The notes: generated by a model not told the origin, from the sequence alone. Numbered from the stretch's first letter, positions 1 through 8,018 are shown. The stretch is DNA of 64,000 bases from Streptococcus porcinus (GCF_901542335.1 NZ_LR594036.1:1116001-1180000); one strand, 5' to 3'. Made by a program: numbers and translations.

Positions 1-5
1 CATAA

Positions 6-30
6 GGTGCTTCCATAATACGGAAGCACT
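6..30. terminator. Hairpin at the end of the ICE operon
   Basis: An 8-bp inverted repeat (GTGCTTCC at 7-14, GGAAGCAC at 22-29) with a 7-base loop lies just past the stop of the CPBP gene. There is no clear T-run on the - strand after it, so it is a weak terminator candidate for the leftward ICE transcript or simply a stem-loop. Confidence 0.4.
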
Positions 31-43
31 CTTGATTTTGGTA

Positions 44-628
44 TCACAGAATAGACACTACATAAACAAGAATATTCCAAGCAAGATGTAAGGCGATTAC
101 CGTCTGACAATCTGTTTTCAATCGAACAACAGCCAAGGTCAAGCCCAGACAGCTATACATGAGCCAACTCCCTAACTGATTGGGACCATGGGATAGGGTA
201 AAGAGAAAACTAGTCACTCCTATTTGTACAAGAGGATGTTTCAATTTTTCCCACAGCAAATGCCTATAAACAATCTCTTCAAGGACACTTGCATTCACTA
301 GAAATAATAAAAAGATAATAGGAGGAACCTGCTTTCCAACTTCTACCAATACCGCTTGATTCTTAGTCTGAAATGGGAATAGAAAACTGATTAGGAGCGC
401 AACAGAAACCATACATACAAATCCCAAAGCTCCAAATATTAAGCGACTTCTTAAAGTCATTTTTTTGGCTTGAACAGTTTTGAGATGCGTAATTTCTAGA
501 CAAGTCACACCAAAAAGAATCAATTGTAGCAGGATTAAGACCTTAATCGTCATATAGTCATGCAGGTATAAACTCACAAGAAGACCGTTAAGCTGTATGG
601 CTAGATAAAACAACACTATCCTTATCAT
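44..628 (-). CDS. CPBP-family intramembrane metalloprotease (CAAX/Abi)
   Basis: This is a predicted polytopic membrane protein of about 194 residues. The CPBP signature is visible: an EEIVYR motif (paired Glu and Arg of motif 1) followed about 25 residues later by FLFTLSHGP, which supplies a motif-2 type FxxxH. Family members are CAAX-like membrane proteases, often linked to bacteriocin immunity; the substrate here is unknown. I choose the ATG at 628 because AAGAGG lies at a good distance; an in-frame GTG six bases upstream would sit on the ribosome-binding site. The start overlaps the stop of the XRE gene, so the two are translationally coupled. CPBP proteins are, as I recall, common cargo at this end of ICESa2603-type elements. 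Confidence 0.8.
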   Translation of the reverse strand: MIRIVLFYLAIQLNGLLVSLYLHDYMTIKVLILLQLILFGVTCLEITHLKTVQAKKMTLRSRLIFGALGFVCMVSVALLISFLFPFQTKNQAVLVEVGKQVPPIIFLLFLVNASVLEEIVYRHLLWEKLKHPLVQIGVTSFLFTLSHGPNQLGSWLMYSCLGLTLAVVRLKTDCQTVIALHLAWNILVYVVSIL

Positions 629-630
629 TG

Positions 631-864
631 TCACCTCTTGAATAAATCTTCATAATCAATATCTAAGACTAGAACGATTCGCTCAACCCATCTTGTCTGT
701 GGCATTAGACGATTGGATTTGTAATGCCGTAATTTTTGATAGAGGCGATTAAACTCACTTGGATAAACATATTGACCTTTGAATACTTTGCGAGCTAGTT
801 CTGCCCAAGTGAGTTCTTTTTCTGCCAGAATGATTTCTAAATTGTCCCAAAATCGTTCATTCAT
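631..864 (-). CDS. XRE-like helix-turn-helix regulator
   Basis: A small basic protein of about 77 residues. The segment LTWAELARKVFKGQYVYPSE reads as the helix-turn-helix of an XRE/Cro-type DNA-binding domain, and the C-terminal half is helical. It probably regulates genes of the mobile element, but its operator is not evident. An in-frame GTG at 870 is an alternative start, two codons earlier. It lies between the Spx-like gene and the CPBP gene, with stops and starts nearly touching, so it is part of one leftward operon. Confidence 0.65.
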   Translation of the reverse strand: MNERFWDNLEIILAEKELTWAELARKVFKGQYVYPSEFNRLYQKLRHYKSNRLMPQTRWVERIVLVLDIDYEDLFKR

Positions 865-872
865 CTTCACAC

Positions 873-1256
873 CTACCCTGTCACTTGTTTCATCAGGCTG
901 GCCTGAAACAGCTCTTCTTTTACCTGTCTGGGAAGAAAGGTTCGCACTTCATCTAACCCTATAGCTGGATAGACATGATTCTGACAGACAATGAGAGGCA
1001 GACGAAGGTTTTGGTCTGGCTTTTGGAGAATAAGCTGAATCATCTCATTCAAACTCATCGAATATTGACGCTTAAACCGAAGAAATCGTGGCGACAGCAA
1101 CTCAAAACAATCCGTGGTTTTGGCAAAGAGTGACAGTAAGATTTCACGGTTTACATCACACGCTTTTGTACAACGATAAGCCACACCATAGGTCGTCAAA
1201 ATGGTTAGTAAATCTTGATTTGTATTGGCATTATTTCCTAGATATACCTCAAGCAT
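873..1256 (-). CDS. Spx/ArsC-like protein lacking the CXXC redox motif
   Basis: A 127-residue protein with the ArsC/Spx thioredoxin-like fold pattern. The second half carries the hallmark stretch: LRLPLIV followed by GLDEVRTFLPRQV, matching the RRPI...G-x-x-x-x-x-R-x-FLPR block of Spx proteins (family knowledge). The N-terminal position that in Spx holds the CXXC redox switch reads NNANT here, so no thiol switch is present; Cys residues occur elsewhere, at 29 and 33. Spx proteins bind the RNA polymerase alpha C-terminal domain, so this copy may be a constitutive or decoy transcription factor of the ICE. A GGAG site precedes the ATG. The Spx assignment rests on motif reading only. Confidence 0.65.
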   Translation of the reverse strand: MLEVYLGNNANTNQDLLTILTTYGVAYRCTKACDVNREILLSLFAKTTDCFELLSPRFLRFKRQYSMSLNEMIQLILQKPDQNLRLPLIVCQNHVYPAIGLDEVRTFLPRQVKEELFQASLMKQVTG

Positions 1257-1266
1257 TGGCTCCTCC

Positions 1267-1695
1267 TTATAGGGTTAGGCTATTTTCAACTGTTGGTTCA
1301 GGAGTTGAGAAATAGCGACTCATATCAACGGGCATCCTTCCTTCACCAAAGCACTTGACCGTCACCAGAGTCGTTAATATGCCATCCTTTCCCCTAGCAG
1401 TATAATTTTCACCAAAGGCACGAAAGGCTAGGTGATTGTCTTTCGTCAATAGTGTATCTACACCATTTTTAATATCCCTAGTTTCCAAAAAATCCGAAAT
1501 CCAGTGAAGATTGGATTCGTAGAATAGGGGATCATTCATCTCTTTGTGGTAATCATCTTCAAAAGTTACCTCAAAGTCACAATCAAAATTGGGGAGTGAT
1601 AGTATCTTTTGCAGTAACTGATTGGTTTCAACTTGGTGAATACGTTCCTCTAATTCAGTACACTCTAGGATACTTTTCTTATGTAGTAGGTTCAT
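1267..1695 (-). CDS. Hypothetical ICE protein downstream of the methyltransferase
   Basis: An acidic, soluble protein of about 142 residues with no domain I recognise. I start it at the ATG at 1695, which overlaps the 3' end of the methyltransferase gene by 17 bases and has a GGAAGAGG region upstream; an in-frame ATG at 1743 lies fully inside the methyltransferase and is less likely. There are no signal peptide or membrane segments. Its coupling to the cytosine methyltransferase suggests an accessory role for that enzyme or simply co-transcription with it. Confidence 0.6.
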   Translation of the reverse strand: MNLLHKKSILECTELEERIHQVETNQLLQKILSLPNFDCDFEVTFEDDYHKEMNDPLFYESNLHWISDFLETRDIKNGVDTLLTKDNHLAFRAFGENYTARGKDGILTTLVTVKCFGEGRMPVDMSRYFSTPEPTVENSLTL

Positions 1696-3034
1696 GTTTT
1701 TCTTCCTCTTCCATTCTTCTAAATTCTCTGGCAATGGCTTCAATAACCGTCACCGTTACACTATTGCCGGCCTGTTTGTATAGTTGGCTCTTACTGGAGA
1801 CACTTTCTGCTCTTTCGTAAGCCCAGTCAGGAAAGCCTTGAAGTCTGAAACACTCTCTTGGTGTCAGTCGTCTGATTCTCAGGCGATAGAGTTTTCCGTC
1901 TAAGACAATGCCTGTGACTTCATACCACTTATCCTGTCGATATTCCAGAGCAGCGACCACCACTCCCATATTGTCTGAAGTCGTCAGGGTATTGGATATT
2001 CCCTTTCCCACTCGTCCCCTACGTTTGGTTGAATCTGGATAAGCCAGATTGACTGAATCTCCAAGAGTGGCCTTTGCGTACCCTCTTTTTGTGGCTTCCT
2101 TGATCTTCAGAAATGGCAGCTCCTCCCTCAGCAGTACCTTTGGTACCTTATCTCCACCCTGCATGGTGGTCAAGGTCGGTGATAAACCAGAAATGTCAAA
2201 TACTCTACCGGTCTGGTCAAAGCTAGTCGGCAGATTTCCTGCGACAAGAACCCCGTGTTTGTCTTGACTGGTCAAAGTAAACATAGGGTCTTGATTGTCC
2301 TTAAAGCGGCGCCCATGTTGGCGTTTTTCCAGTCTATCTGGTGTTAAAACTGGAATGGCGATTTTAGCCCCCTCTCCTTTACCTCTTGTTAGTGTAGGAG
2401 CAAGTCCAGTCGTCAGATAGACTTCACCATTCAAACCATGTTTAGAGGGATTGAGATTTCCTAGCCTCTCAAGATGAGCTGGGCTGTTTTCTCCTCTGAG
2501 AGGAAATAGGAATCTGGAACGGTATCTTCTAGAATGTCCGATAATAAAGACCCGTTCTCTGTTTTGCGGGACTTGGAAGTCCTTACTGTTAAGCACCTGC
2601 CATTCGACATCATACCCCAATTCATCCAGCGTGGAGAGGATTGTGGAGAACGTCCGTCCCTCATCGTGATTGAGTAGGCCTTTGACGTTTTCCAAAAATA
2701 GAAAACGTGGTTGGATTTGTTTGGCCGCTCGAGCAATCTCAAAAAAGAGAGTGCCTCGAGTATCTTCAAATCCCAGTCGTCTTCCTGCGAGTGAAAAAGC
2801 TTGGCAAGGAAATCCCCCGCAGATAACCTCCACTTGCCCTCTAAATTGTCTAAAGTCATGGTCTGTGACCTCTTTAATGTCATGGTATTCTATTTCTCCT
2901 TCTGTGTTAAACATGGCTTTGTAGGATGTTCTAGCGAATTTATCAATTTCACAAAAGCCCAGGCATTCATGACCCTGTGATTCCATTCCTAGCCTAAAAC
3001 CGCCTATCCCAGCAAATAAATCTAAAAATTTCAT
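1679..3034 (-). CDS. DNA (cytosine-5-)-methyltransferase
   Basis: A C5-cytosine methyltransferase of about 451 residues. The conserved motifs appear in order: motif I DLFAGIGGFR at the N-terminus (AdoMet binding), motif IV GGFPCQAFS with the catalytic Cys, motif VI ENVKGL, motif VIII region QNRERVFIIG, and the C-terminal RLTPRECFRLQGFPD and QAGNSV motifs IX-X. It methylates a specific DNA site; no cognate restriction endonuclease is visible in the part of the ICE shown, so it may be an orphan enzyme protecting the element from host restriction. The start at 3034 is set by motif I and by GAGAGG upstream; the in-frame extension to 3130 is unlikely to be translated. Confidence 0.93.
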   Translation of the reverse strand: MKFLDLFAGIGGFRLGMESQGHECLGFCEIDKFARTSYKAMFNTEGEIEYHDIKEVTDHDFRQFRGQVEVICGGFPCQAFSLAGRRLGFEDTRGTLFFEIARAAKQIQPRFLFLENVKGLLNHDEGRTFSTILSTLDELGYDVEWQVLNSKDFQVPQNRERVFIIGHSRRYRSRFLFPLRGENSPAHLERLGNLNPSKHGLNGEVYLTTGLAPTLTRGKGEGAKIAIPVLTPDRLEKRQHGRRFKDNQDPMFTLTSQDKHGVLVAGNLPTSFDQTGRVFDISGLSPTLTTMQGGDKVPKVLLREELPFLKIKEATKRGYAKATLGDSVNLAYPDSTKRRGRVGKGISNTLTTSDNMGVVVAALEYRQDKWYEVTGIVLDGKLYRLRIRRLTPRECFRLQGFPDWAYERAESVSSKSQLYKQAGNSVTVTVIEAIAREFRRMEEEEKHEPTT

Positions 3035-3086
3035 TTTTCCTCTCTTTCCAAATAAAAAAAGAGCCTTACACTTGTAAAACTCTTGC

Positions 3087-3182
3087 CTATATATGATCAT
3101 CCATTTCTGGTGCACGGATGATTTCAACAATCAATATGATGATAGAAATCAAATAGATTCCACCTAGTATCCACCAAATCAT
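3087..3182 (-). CDS. 31-residue single-span membrane peptide
   Basis: A tiny ORF beginning two bases after the repA stop codon and using the GGGAGGTG at the 3' end of repA as its ribosome-binding site. The peptide starts MIWWILGG and has one hydrophobic span, then a charged tail ending MDDHI. The ideal ribosome-binding site and tight coupling make it likely to be translated. Its function is unknown; single-span peptides are frequent in mobile elements. Confidence 0.55.
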   Translation of the reverse strand: MIWWILGGIYLISIIILIVEIIRAPEMDDHI

Positions 3183-3183
3183 C

Positions 3184-4002
3184 TTAATCACCTCCCTTTA
3201 CTTCTTGTCGTCTCAGTTGCTTGGTCCACTCTGACAGCACTCCATTAAATACATATTCAGCTATCACTTCCGCTGACCGAGCAAATCGCATATGTTCCAA
3301 AGCATACTGGTAACGATCACTAAAATAGATCATGGCATAGTCACTAGCTGAGTGAGATAGACCTGTCTGTCTTAACTGGTCATGAACCAAGCCCCAAATA
3401 TAGTCTCGATCGTACTTTGTCACGGCATCTACTTTTGAAGGAAAGTTTTCTTCTTGTTTGTCATCTACTAACTGCCTCTCCTCCTCGTCCTCAATAAGGA
3501 AATCACTCCCTTCAGTTTCACTATATTTAGTCTCACTTCCTTCAGTCTCACTAGGGGCTGAATTTAAGACCGGCCCCGTCTTTCTTTGAGACCCCCCTAG
3601 TGTTTTTTTAACACTGGCCCCGTCTGAATGTAAGACTGGGGTAGGTTCATGTTCTAATTCCCCCAGGTAAATTTTATTTGCCATTCGACCTTTTTCACTA
3701 GAGGACTGTTGGACTTCATCAATTAAGCCATATTCACGTAAGATTTTCTTGATAGAGAGTAATTTTGACTTTGAACAGCCTAAAAGTGCCATCAGATTTG
3801 AATTAGAATAAATCAAGTAAATAGCTCCATCTTCATCAATCCAGCCCTTACTCAAAGACAATTCTAATCGATCTTTTAAAACCGCGTAGGCTACCTTAAC
3901 CTCCAGCTTCATATTCTTATATCGTTCACTCTCAAACAAGACTTTAGGGAGTTTATAATAACGCTCTGATGTCTGATACTGATTAGCGGTAATACGTTTC
4001 AT
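3184..4002 (-). CDS. repA: Replication initiator protein A (RepA_N family)
   Basis: A 272-residue protein whose N-terminal 110 residues match the RepA_N initiator domain as I know it: FYKLPKVLF-like opening (here YYKLPKVLFES), then a winged-helix region with SNSNLMALLGCSKSKL. A central low-complexity acidic linker holds imperfect SETEGS repeats, followed by a small helical C-terminal domain. RepA_N proteins initiate plasmid-type replication; in ICEs they support replication of the excised circle. It lies at the rplL-proximal end of the element, the position I recall for ICESa2603-type elements. Confidence 0.85.
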   Translation of the reverse strand: MKRITANQYQTSERYYKLPKVLFESERYKNMKLEVKVAYAVLKDRLELSLSKGWIDEDGAIYLIYSNSNLMALLGCSKSKLLSIKKILREYGLIDEVQQSSSEKGRMANKIYLGELEHEPTPVLHSDGASVKKTLGGSQRKTGPVLNSAPSETEGSETKYSETEGSDFLIEDEEERQLVDDKQEENFPSKVDAVTKYDRDYIWGLVHDQLRQTGLSHSASDYAMIYFSDRYQYALEHMRFARSAEVIAEYVFNGVLSEWTKQLRRQEVKGGD

Positions 4003-4049
4003 GAATGTCCCTCCAAGAAAATAAGTCCAATATTCCTAAATTCATCAAA

Positions 4050-4173
4050 TTAAATTAAACCTACTTGTTCCATTTCATTAATTAGCTGAGTCGCTTTCTC
4101 AATATCAAATCCCAAGATAGTCACAAGCTGACACATCACGATTTGACGTGATGATTGTTTTTTTCTTTTGCAT
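4050..4173 (-). pseudogene. Small first ORF of the ICE, split by a homopolymer shift
   Basis: An ATG at 4173 with an AGGAG site six bases upstream opens a frame that ends after 22 codons. If one base is removed from the run of seven A (4158-4164 on the + strand), the frame continues into a 40-residue product ending NEMEQVGLI, with a helical C-terminus reading to 4050. So the gene is either frameshifted, expressed by polymerase or ribosome slippage on the A tract, or mis-sequenced. Function unknown. It precedes repA by about 48 bases. Confidence 0.45.
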
Positions 4174-4185
4174 GATTTTCTCCTG

Positions 4186-4225
4186 AAAATAAAAAAGGCG
4201 AGAACACTTATAAAATGTTCTCGCC
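4186..4225 (-). terminator. Intrinsic terminator just upstream of the first ICE ORF
   Basis: On the - strand a perfect 10-bp stem (GGCGAGAACA with TGTTCTCGCC at 4197-4206 and 4216-4225) is followed by TTTTTTATTTT. The ribosome-binding site of the next small ORF starts only a few bases after the T-run, so this may act as an attenuator rather than as a simple end-of-operon site. Confidence 0.8.
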
Positions 4226-4249
4226 CAAAGTTTAGGTAATAAATCAATA

Positions 4250-4285
4250 TAAAACAAAAATCCTGCCAAAAATTTTTTGGCAGGA
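4250..4285 (-). terminator. Intrinsic terminator downstream of rplL, inside the ICE end
   Basis: The + strand at 4261-4285 reads TCCTGCC, an A/T core, then GGCAGGA, a nearly perfect palindrome. On the - strand it is followed by TTTTTGTTTT. It would end the rplJL transcript after it crosses the ICE junction. A partial extra copy of the 3' arm (GGCAGGA) occurs at about 4290. Confidence 0.75.
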
Positions 4286-4322
4286 TTTTTGGCAGGAAAC
4301 CAAATCAATTTATCAGTTTCTT

Positions 4323-4385
4323 CAAATCGCTATAGGCTCTAAAAGACTGGTAAATCGGGATTCCGATCTCAAATTGCTATAAGCT
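4323..4385. repeat. Direct repeats and inverted repeat at the ICE end (putative arm sites)
   Basis: CAAATCGCTATAGGCT (4323-4338) and CAAATTGCTATAAGCT (4370-4385) are 14/16 identical direct repeats 47 bases apart. Between them is an inverted repeat ATCGG-GATT-CCGAT (4354-4367). The block directly abuts the att core, so integrase or excisionase binding is a reasonable inference, not a demonstrated fact. Confidence 0.5.
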
Positions 4386-4387
4386 TC

Positions 4388-4402
4388 TTATTTAAGAGTG
4401 AT
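4388..4402. other. ICE attachment core at the 3' end of rplL
   Basis: The + strand reads TTATTTAAGAGTGAT, covering the last five codons of rplL including the stop. From memory, ICESa2603-family elements insert at the 3' end of rplL at a 15-bp core of the form TTATTTAAGAGTAAC; this copy differs only in the last bases. Because the core preserves the reading frame, rplL remains intact. Everything from 4387 down to 1 is therefore element DNA. The partner att site and integrase lie outside the window. Confidence 0.7.
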
Positions 4403-4753
4403 TGAAGCTCCTGCTTCTTCAAGTTTAGCTTTGATTTCTTCAGCTTCTGCTGCTGCAACACCTTCTTTAATGTTAGCAGGTGCTCCATCAACAAGACCTT
4501 TAGCTTCTTTAAGACCAAGACCTGTGATTTCACGTACAACTTTGATAACTGCAACTTTTTTATCTCCAGCAGATGTTAATTCTACGTCAAATGAATCTTT
4601 AGCAGCTTCTTCAGCACCACCAGCAGCTGCAGCAGCTACAGGAGCAGCAGCAGTTACACCAAATTCTTCTTCGATAGCTTTTACAAGATCGTTAAGTTCA
4701 AGAATTGTAGCTTCTTTAATATCAGCAATAATATTTTCAATGTTCAATGCCAT
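4388..4753 (-). CDS. rplL: 50S ribosomal protein L7/L12
   Basis: A 121-residue protein of typical length: an N-terminal dimerisation helix ([20 protein letters not shown]), an Ala-rich hinge around residues 35-50, and the C-terminal factor-binding domain with [20 protein letters not shown]. It forms the ribosomal stalk that recruits GTPase translation factors and is anchored through L10. It is co-transcribed with rplJ 65 bases upstream. Its 3' end serves as the insertion site of the ICE. Confidence 0.98.
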   Translation of the reverse strand: MALNIENIIADIKEATILELNDLVKAIEEEFGVTAAAPVAAAAAGGAEEAAKDSFDVELTSAGDKKVAVIKVVREITGLGLKEAKGLVDGAPANIKEGVAAAEAEEIKAKLEEAGASITLK

Positions 4754-4818
4754 TTTTAATTTCCTCCAAATAGATAATTGTTTAAGTTAATTGGTAACCA
4801 AGGTTACGACCTGACGCC

Positions 4819-5319
4819 TTAAGCTGCGTCTTCTTTACTTTCTGCAACTGCTTTAACAGCATATGCAACGTTGCGAACTGGTGCTTGAAGTACTGAAAGT
4901 AACATAGAAAGCATACCTTCGCGGTTTGGCAATGTCGCAAGAGCCATGATATCTTCTTTAGAAGAAACAGCTCCTTCAATTGTTCCACCTTTAATTTCAA
5001 GTGCATCAGCAGTTTTAGCGAAATCATTGATGATTTTAGCTGGCGCGATAACATCTTCGTTTGAGAATGCTACAGCAGATGGTCCAACGAAAACATCTTC
5101 CATTCCTTCAAGCCCTGCTTTAACGGCAGCACGAGATAAGATTGAATTTTTGATAACTTTGAACTCAACGCCACTTTCACGAAGTGAACGACGTAATTCA
5201 GTATCTTGACCAACTGTAAGACCACGTGAATCAACAACAACGATACTTGCAGCATTTTTCATCTTCTCAGCTATGATGTCGACTAGCTCAGCTTTTTTAG
5301 CAATATTTGCTTCACTCAT
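4819..5319 (-). CDS. rplJ: 50S ribosomal protein L10
   Basis: A 166-residue stalk base protein. The N-terminal half binds 23S rRNA ([20 protein letters not shown]) and the C-terminal helix, rich in Ala and Val, carries L7/L12 dimers. It is first in the rplJ-rplL operon. The complex of L10 and L7/L12 normally represses its own translation or transcription through the leader upstream. Confidence 0.98.
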   Translation of the reverse strand: MSEANIAKKAELVDIIAEKMKNAASIVVVDSRGLTVGQDTELRRSLRESGVEFKVIKNSILSRAAVKAGLEGMEDVFVGPSAVAFSNEDVIAPAKIINDFAKTADALEIKGGTIEGAVSSKEDIMALATLPNREGMLSMLLSVLQAPVRNVAYAVKAVAESKEDAA

Positions 5320-5480
5320 TAGTTTTACCTCCGTAATTATTGTTTGTCTAGAGACAGAAAAAAATCGTCTCTAAACCTAGACACGAAAGTACAAATACGT
5401 TATTAAACAATATCGTTTTGTGCCTCGGTAGGAAATTTACGAGCCATGCTCCCCTACTGTCTTAGGTCAGTTTCTTTCAA
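5320..5480 (-). promoter_or_regulatory. rplJ mRNA leader (putative L10 leader)
   Basis: About 160 bases of untranslated leader separate the promoter from the rplJ start. It contains several self-complementary segments, including GAGACgattTTTTTctGTCTC-like arms at about 5352-5374. Length, position and structure fit the autoregulatory L10 leader known from Firmicutes; I did not fold it. Confidence 0.55.
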
Positions 5481-5490
5481 AACCTATATT

Positions 5491-5519
5491 AGTATATCCC
5501 ATTTAAAAGTGCTTGTCAA
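5491..5519 (-). promoter_or_regulatory. rplJL promoter
   Basis: On the - strand TTGACA (5514-5519) and TATACT (5491-5496) are separated by 17 bases, a near-consensus sigma-A promoter upstream of the rplJ leader. Confidence 0.85.
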
Positions 5520-5549
5520 TAAAAACAACAAATTTTATTACAAAATAAA

Positions 5550-5602
5550 GGTCAAAAAAGGTCAGTTTTTTTATTGACCTTTACTGACCAAACGAGTATA
5601 AT
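5550..5602 (+). promoter_or_regulatory. clpL promoter with two CtsR operators
   Basis: GGTCAAAAAAGGTCA at 5550-5564 matches the CtsR heptad repeat (GGTCAAA-N3-GGTCAAA). A second copy in inverse orientation, TTGACCTTTACTGACC at 5574-5589, overlaps the -35 box. The promoter itself is TTGACC (5574-5579), a 17-base spacer, then TATAAT (5597-5602). Repression by the heat-shock regulator CtsR is therefore expected. Confidence 0.85.
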
Positions 5603-5727
5603 AGTATTAGAAGGTGGTTGGCAAGCCATAAATAGTGGGCATTTAAATCTAATCTCTCTACTTCTTGTATAGACTAAATGACCGTTCCTTCATAAAAAAT
5701 CATATTACAATTAAAGAGGTAAAACTA

Positions 5728-7827
5728 ATGACAAAAAATTACGGAAGAGATTCTTTTGGAAATATGGATGATATTTTCAATCAACTAATGGGAAATATTG
5801 GAGGTTATCAGACAGAAAACCGTCGCTATCTAGTCAATGGCCGTGAGATGACTCCTGAAGAGTTCAATCACTACCGCCAGACTGGTAATATACCAAATCA
5901 AATAAACAATGAGACTAGTCATTCTAAAAAACAAGTAGCTAGTAACAGTATTTTGAAAAAATTAGGAACCAACCTAACTGAAGAAGCTCGTAAGGGAAAT
6001 CTAGATCCTGTTATCGGACGCAATAAAGAAATTCAAGACACCGCTGAAATTCTATCTCGTCGAACAAAAAATAATCCCGTGCTGGTTGGCGATGCGGGAG
6101 TTGGAAAAACCGCTGTCGTTGAAGGTTTGGCTCAAGCTATTGTAGCTGGAGATGTCCCAGCTGCGATTAAAGGTAAAGACATCATTTCAATTGATATTTC
6201 AAGTCTAGAAGCAGGTACTCAATACCGTGGTAGCTTTGAAGAAAACATTCAAACCTTAATTACGGAAGTTAAAGAATCAGGTAACATTATTCTATTCTTT
6301 GATGAAATTCACCAAATTTTAGGAGCAGGGTCTACAGGTAGCGAATCCGGATCTAAAGGTTTAGCTGATATTCTTAAGCCAGCCTTATCACGTGGTGAAA
6401 TAACAGTCATAGGTGCTACAACTCAGGATGAATATCGAAATACTATCCTTAAAAATGCTGCTCTAGCAAGACGCTTCAATGAAGTAAAGGTAAATGCTCC
6501 AAGCGCCGAAGTTACTTTTCACATCTTAATGGGCATACGAAATCTTTATGAACAACATCATAATGTTATTCTTCCTGACTCCGTATTAAAGGCTGCAGTT
6601 GACTATTCTATCCAGTATATTCCACAGCGTAGCCTTCCAGATAAGGCTATTGATTTATTAGATATGACAGCTGCACATTTAGCCGCCCAACATCCTGCTA
6701 CAGATCTTCAATCTCTTGAAAAAGAAATTGAAAAAGAGAAGAACAATCAGGAACAGGCAGTAGAAAAAGAAGATTTTGAAGCAGCTCTCAAAGCAAAAAC
6801 TAGAATCGAAGAATTACAAAAACAGATTGAAAACCATACAGAAGGCCAAAAAGTTACTGCCAATATTAATGACATTGCTCAATCTGTCGAACGACTAACA
6901 GGAATACCTGTATCCAAGATGGGGGCTAGCGATTTAGAGCGTCTAAAAGAAATTGCTACCCGCTTGAAAGCGCATGTTATTGGTCAAGATCAGGCTGTTT
7001 CTGCTGTTGCAAGAGCTATTCGTCGAAACCGAGCTGGGTTTGATGATGGGAATCGTCCGATTGGATCTTTCTTATTCGTAGGACCAACTGGAGTCGGAAA
7101 AACTGAGCTAGCAAAACAGCTAACACTCGATATGTTTGGATCCAAGGAATCCATTATCAGATTGGATATGTCAGAATACAGCGACAGGACAGCTGTTTCA
7201 AAATTAATCGGCACTACTGCTGGTTATGTGGGGTATGATGATAACAAAAATACCTTAACCGAAAAAGTACGTCGTAATCCCTATGCTATTATCCTTTTAG
7301 ACGAAATTGAAAAGGCTGATTCACAAGTTATTACTCTATTGCTTCAAGTTTTAGATGATGGTCGTTTGACAGATGGACAAGGAAATACCATTGACTTCAA
7401 AAACACTATTATCATTGCTACATCCAATGCTGGTTTTGGTTATGAACATAATCTCGACAAGCAAGGCAAAGAAATCCCAATCATGGATCGACTTGCACCA
7501 TACTTTAGACCAGAGTTTCTTAACAGGTTCAATGCTCTTATAGAATTCAAGAGTTTAACAAAAGATGATTTGAAAGCTATCGTCAATCTGATGTTAGCCG
7601 AAGTTGATAAAACTATTGTAAAAAAAGGAATCACATTGGAAGTGGATGAAGATGTTAAAGATCATCTGATTGAGCTTGGCTATGATCCAACAATGGGTGT
7701 ACGACCACTTAGACGTGTTGTTGAACAAGAAATTCGTGATAATATTACAGATTACTACTTAGACCATCCTGAAATCAAAAAACTCCATGCTCATTTGGAA
7801 AATGGAAGAATTACCATTGCTCCATAA
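5728..7827 (+). CDS. clpL: ATP-dependent Clp protease ATP-binding subunit ClpL
   Basis: A two-AAA+ domain chaperone of 699 residues. Walker A of domain 1 is GDAGVGKT at residues 121-128 and of domain 2 GPTGVGKT at about 452. A coiled-coil linker rich in Glu and Lys (about residues 330-375) stands where longer Clp proteins have a full M-domain. The N-terminus [11 protein letters not shown] lacks the zinc finger of ClpE and the N-domain of ClpC, which points to ClpL, a ClpP-independent stress chaperone of lactobacilli and streptococci. I start at the ATG at 5728 with AGAGG upstream; the in-frame extension to 5665 lies in the promoter leader. It is a single-gene unit ending at a strong terminator. 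Confidence 0.93.
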   Translation: MTKNYGRDSFGNMDDIFNQLMGNIGGYQTENRRYLVNGREMTPEEFNHYRQTGNIPNQINNETSHSKKQVASNSILKKLGTNLTEEARKGNLDPVIGRNKEIQDTAEILSRRTKNNPVLVGDAGVGKTAVVEGLAQAIVAGDVPAAIKGKDIISIDISSLEAGTQYRGSFEENIQTLITEVKESGNIILFFDEIHQILGAGSTGSESGSKGLADILKPALSRGEITVIGATTQDEYRNTILKNAALARRFNEVKVNAPSAEVTFHILMGIRNLYEQHHNVILPDSVLKAAVDYSIQYIPQRSLPDKAIDLLDMTAAHLAAQHPATDLQSLEKEIEKEKNNQEQAVEKEDFEAALKAKTRIEELQKQIENHTEGQKVTANINDIAQSVERLTGIPVSKMGASDLERLKEIATRLKAHVIGQDQAVSAVARAIRRNRAGFDDGNRPIGSFLFVGPTGVGKTELAKQLTLDMFGSKESIIRLDMSEYSDRTAVSKLIGTTAGYVGYDDNKNTLTEKVRRNPYAIILLDEIEKADSQVITLLLQVLDDGRLTDGQGNTIDFKNTIIIATSNAGFGYEHNLDKQGKEIPIMDRLAPYFRPEFLNRFNALIEFKSLTKDDLKAIVNLMLAEVDKTIVKKGITLEVDEDVKDHLIELGYDPTMGVRPLRRVVEQEIRDNITDYYLDHPEIKKLHAHLENGRITIAP

Positions 7828-7854
7828 AATAAAATATCTTTATTCATCAACTTG

Positions 7855-7897
7855 CATCTTAATCCTTAGGTTTCTCGAGGGATTAGGATGTTTTTTT
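7855..7897 (+). terminator. clpL terminator
   Basis: CATCTTAATCC (7855-7865) pairs with GGATTAGGATG (7880-7890) with one G-U pair, followed by a T7 run. Confidence 0.8.
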
Positions 7898-7999
7898 ATA
7901 GGACTCATATCACTAGTGTCTTCTCACAATCCAACACAAGTGGTTTAACTAAAAGAAAAAGACTTAGCACTGTAGAAGCTAAATCCTTTACTTAATATG

Positions 8000-8018
8000 G
8001 GAATCTTTAAAAGATTCC
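8000..8018. repeat. Stem-loop downstream of the membrane protein gene
   Basis: GGAATCTT-TAA-AAGATTCC is a perfect 8-bp stem with a 3-base loop, 29 bases past the stop of the 8047-8763 gene. There is no T-run on either strand, so termination is doubtful. Confidence 0.4.

Noticed and set aside
2461..2883. 140-residue - strand ORF inside the methyltransferase
   Set aside because: Out-of-frame shadow of a gene with clear catalytic motifs; no ribosome-binding site or recognisable domain.
3480..3620. Repeated SETEGS-coding segments in repA considered as iterons or a short CRISPR-like array
   Set aside because: The repeats are in frame, short, imperfect and without spacers; they encode a linker. 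Iteron function was not supported by spacing.
4398..4790. 130-residue + strand ORF opposite rplL
   Set aside because: Antisense shadow caused by the Ala-rich codons of rplL.
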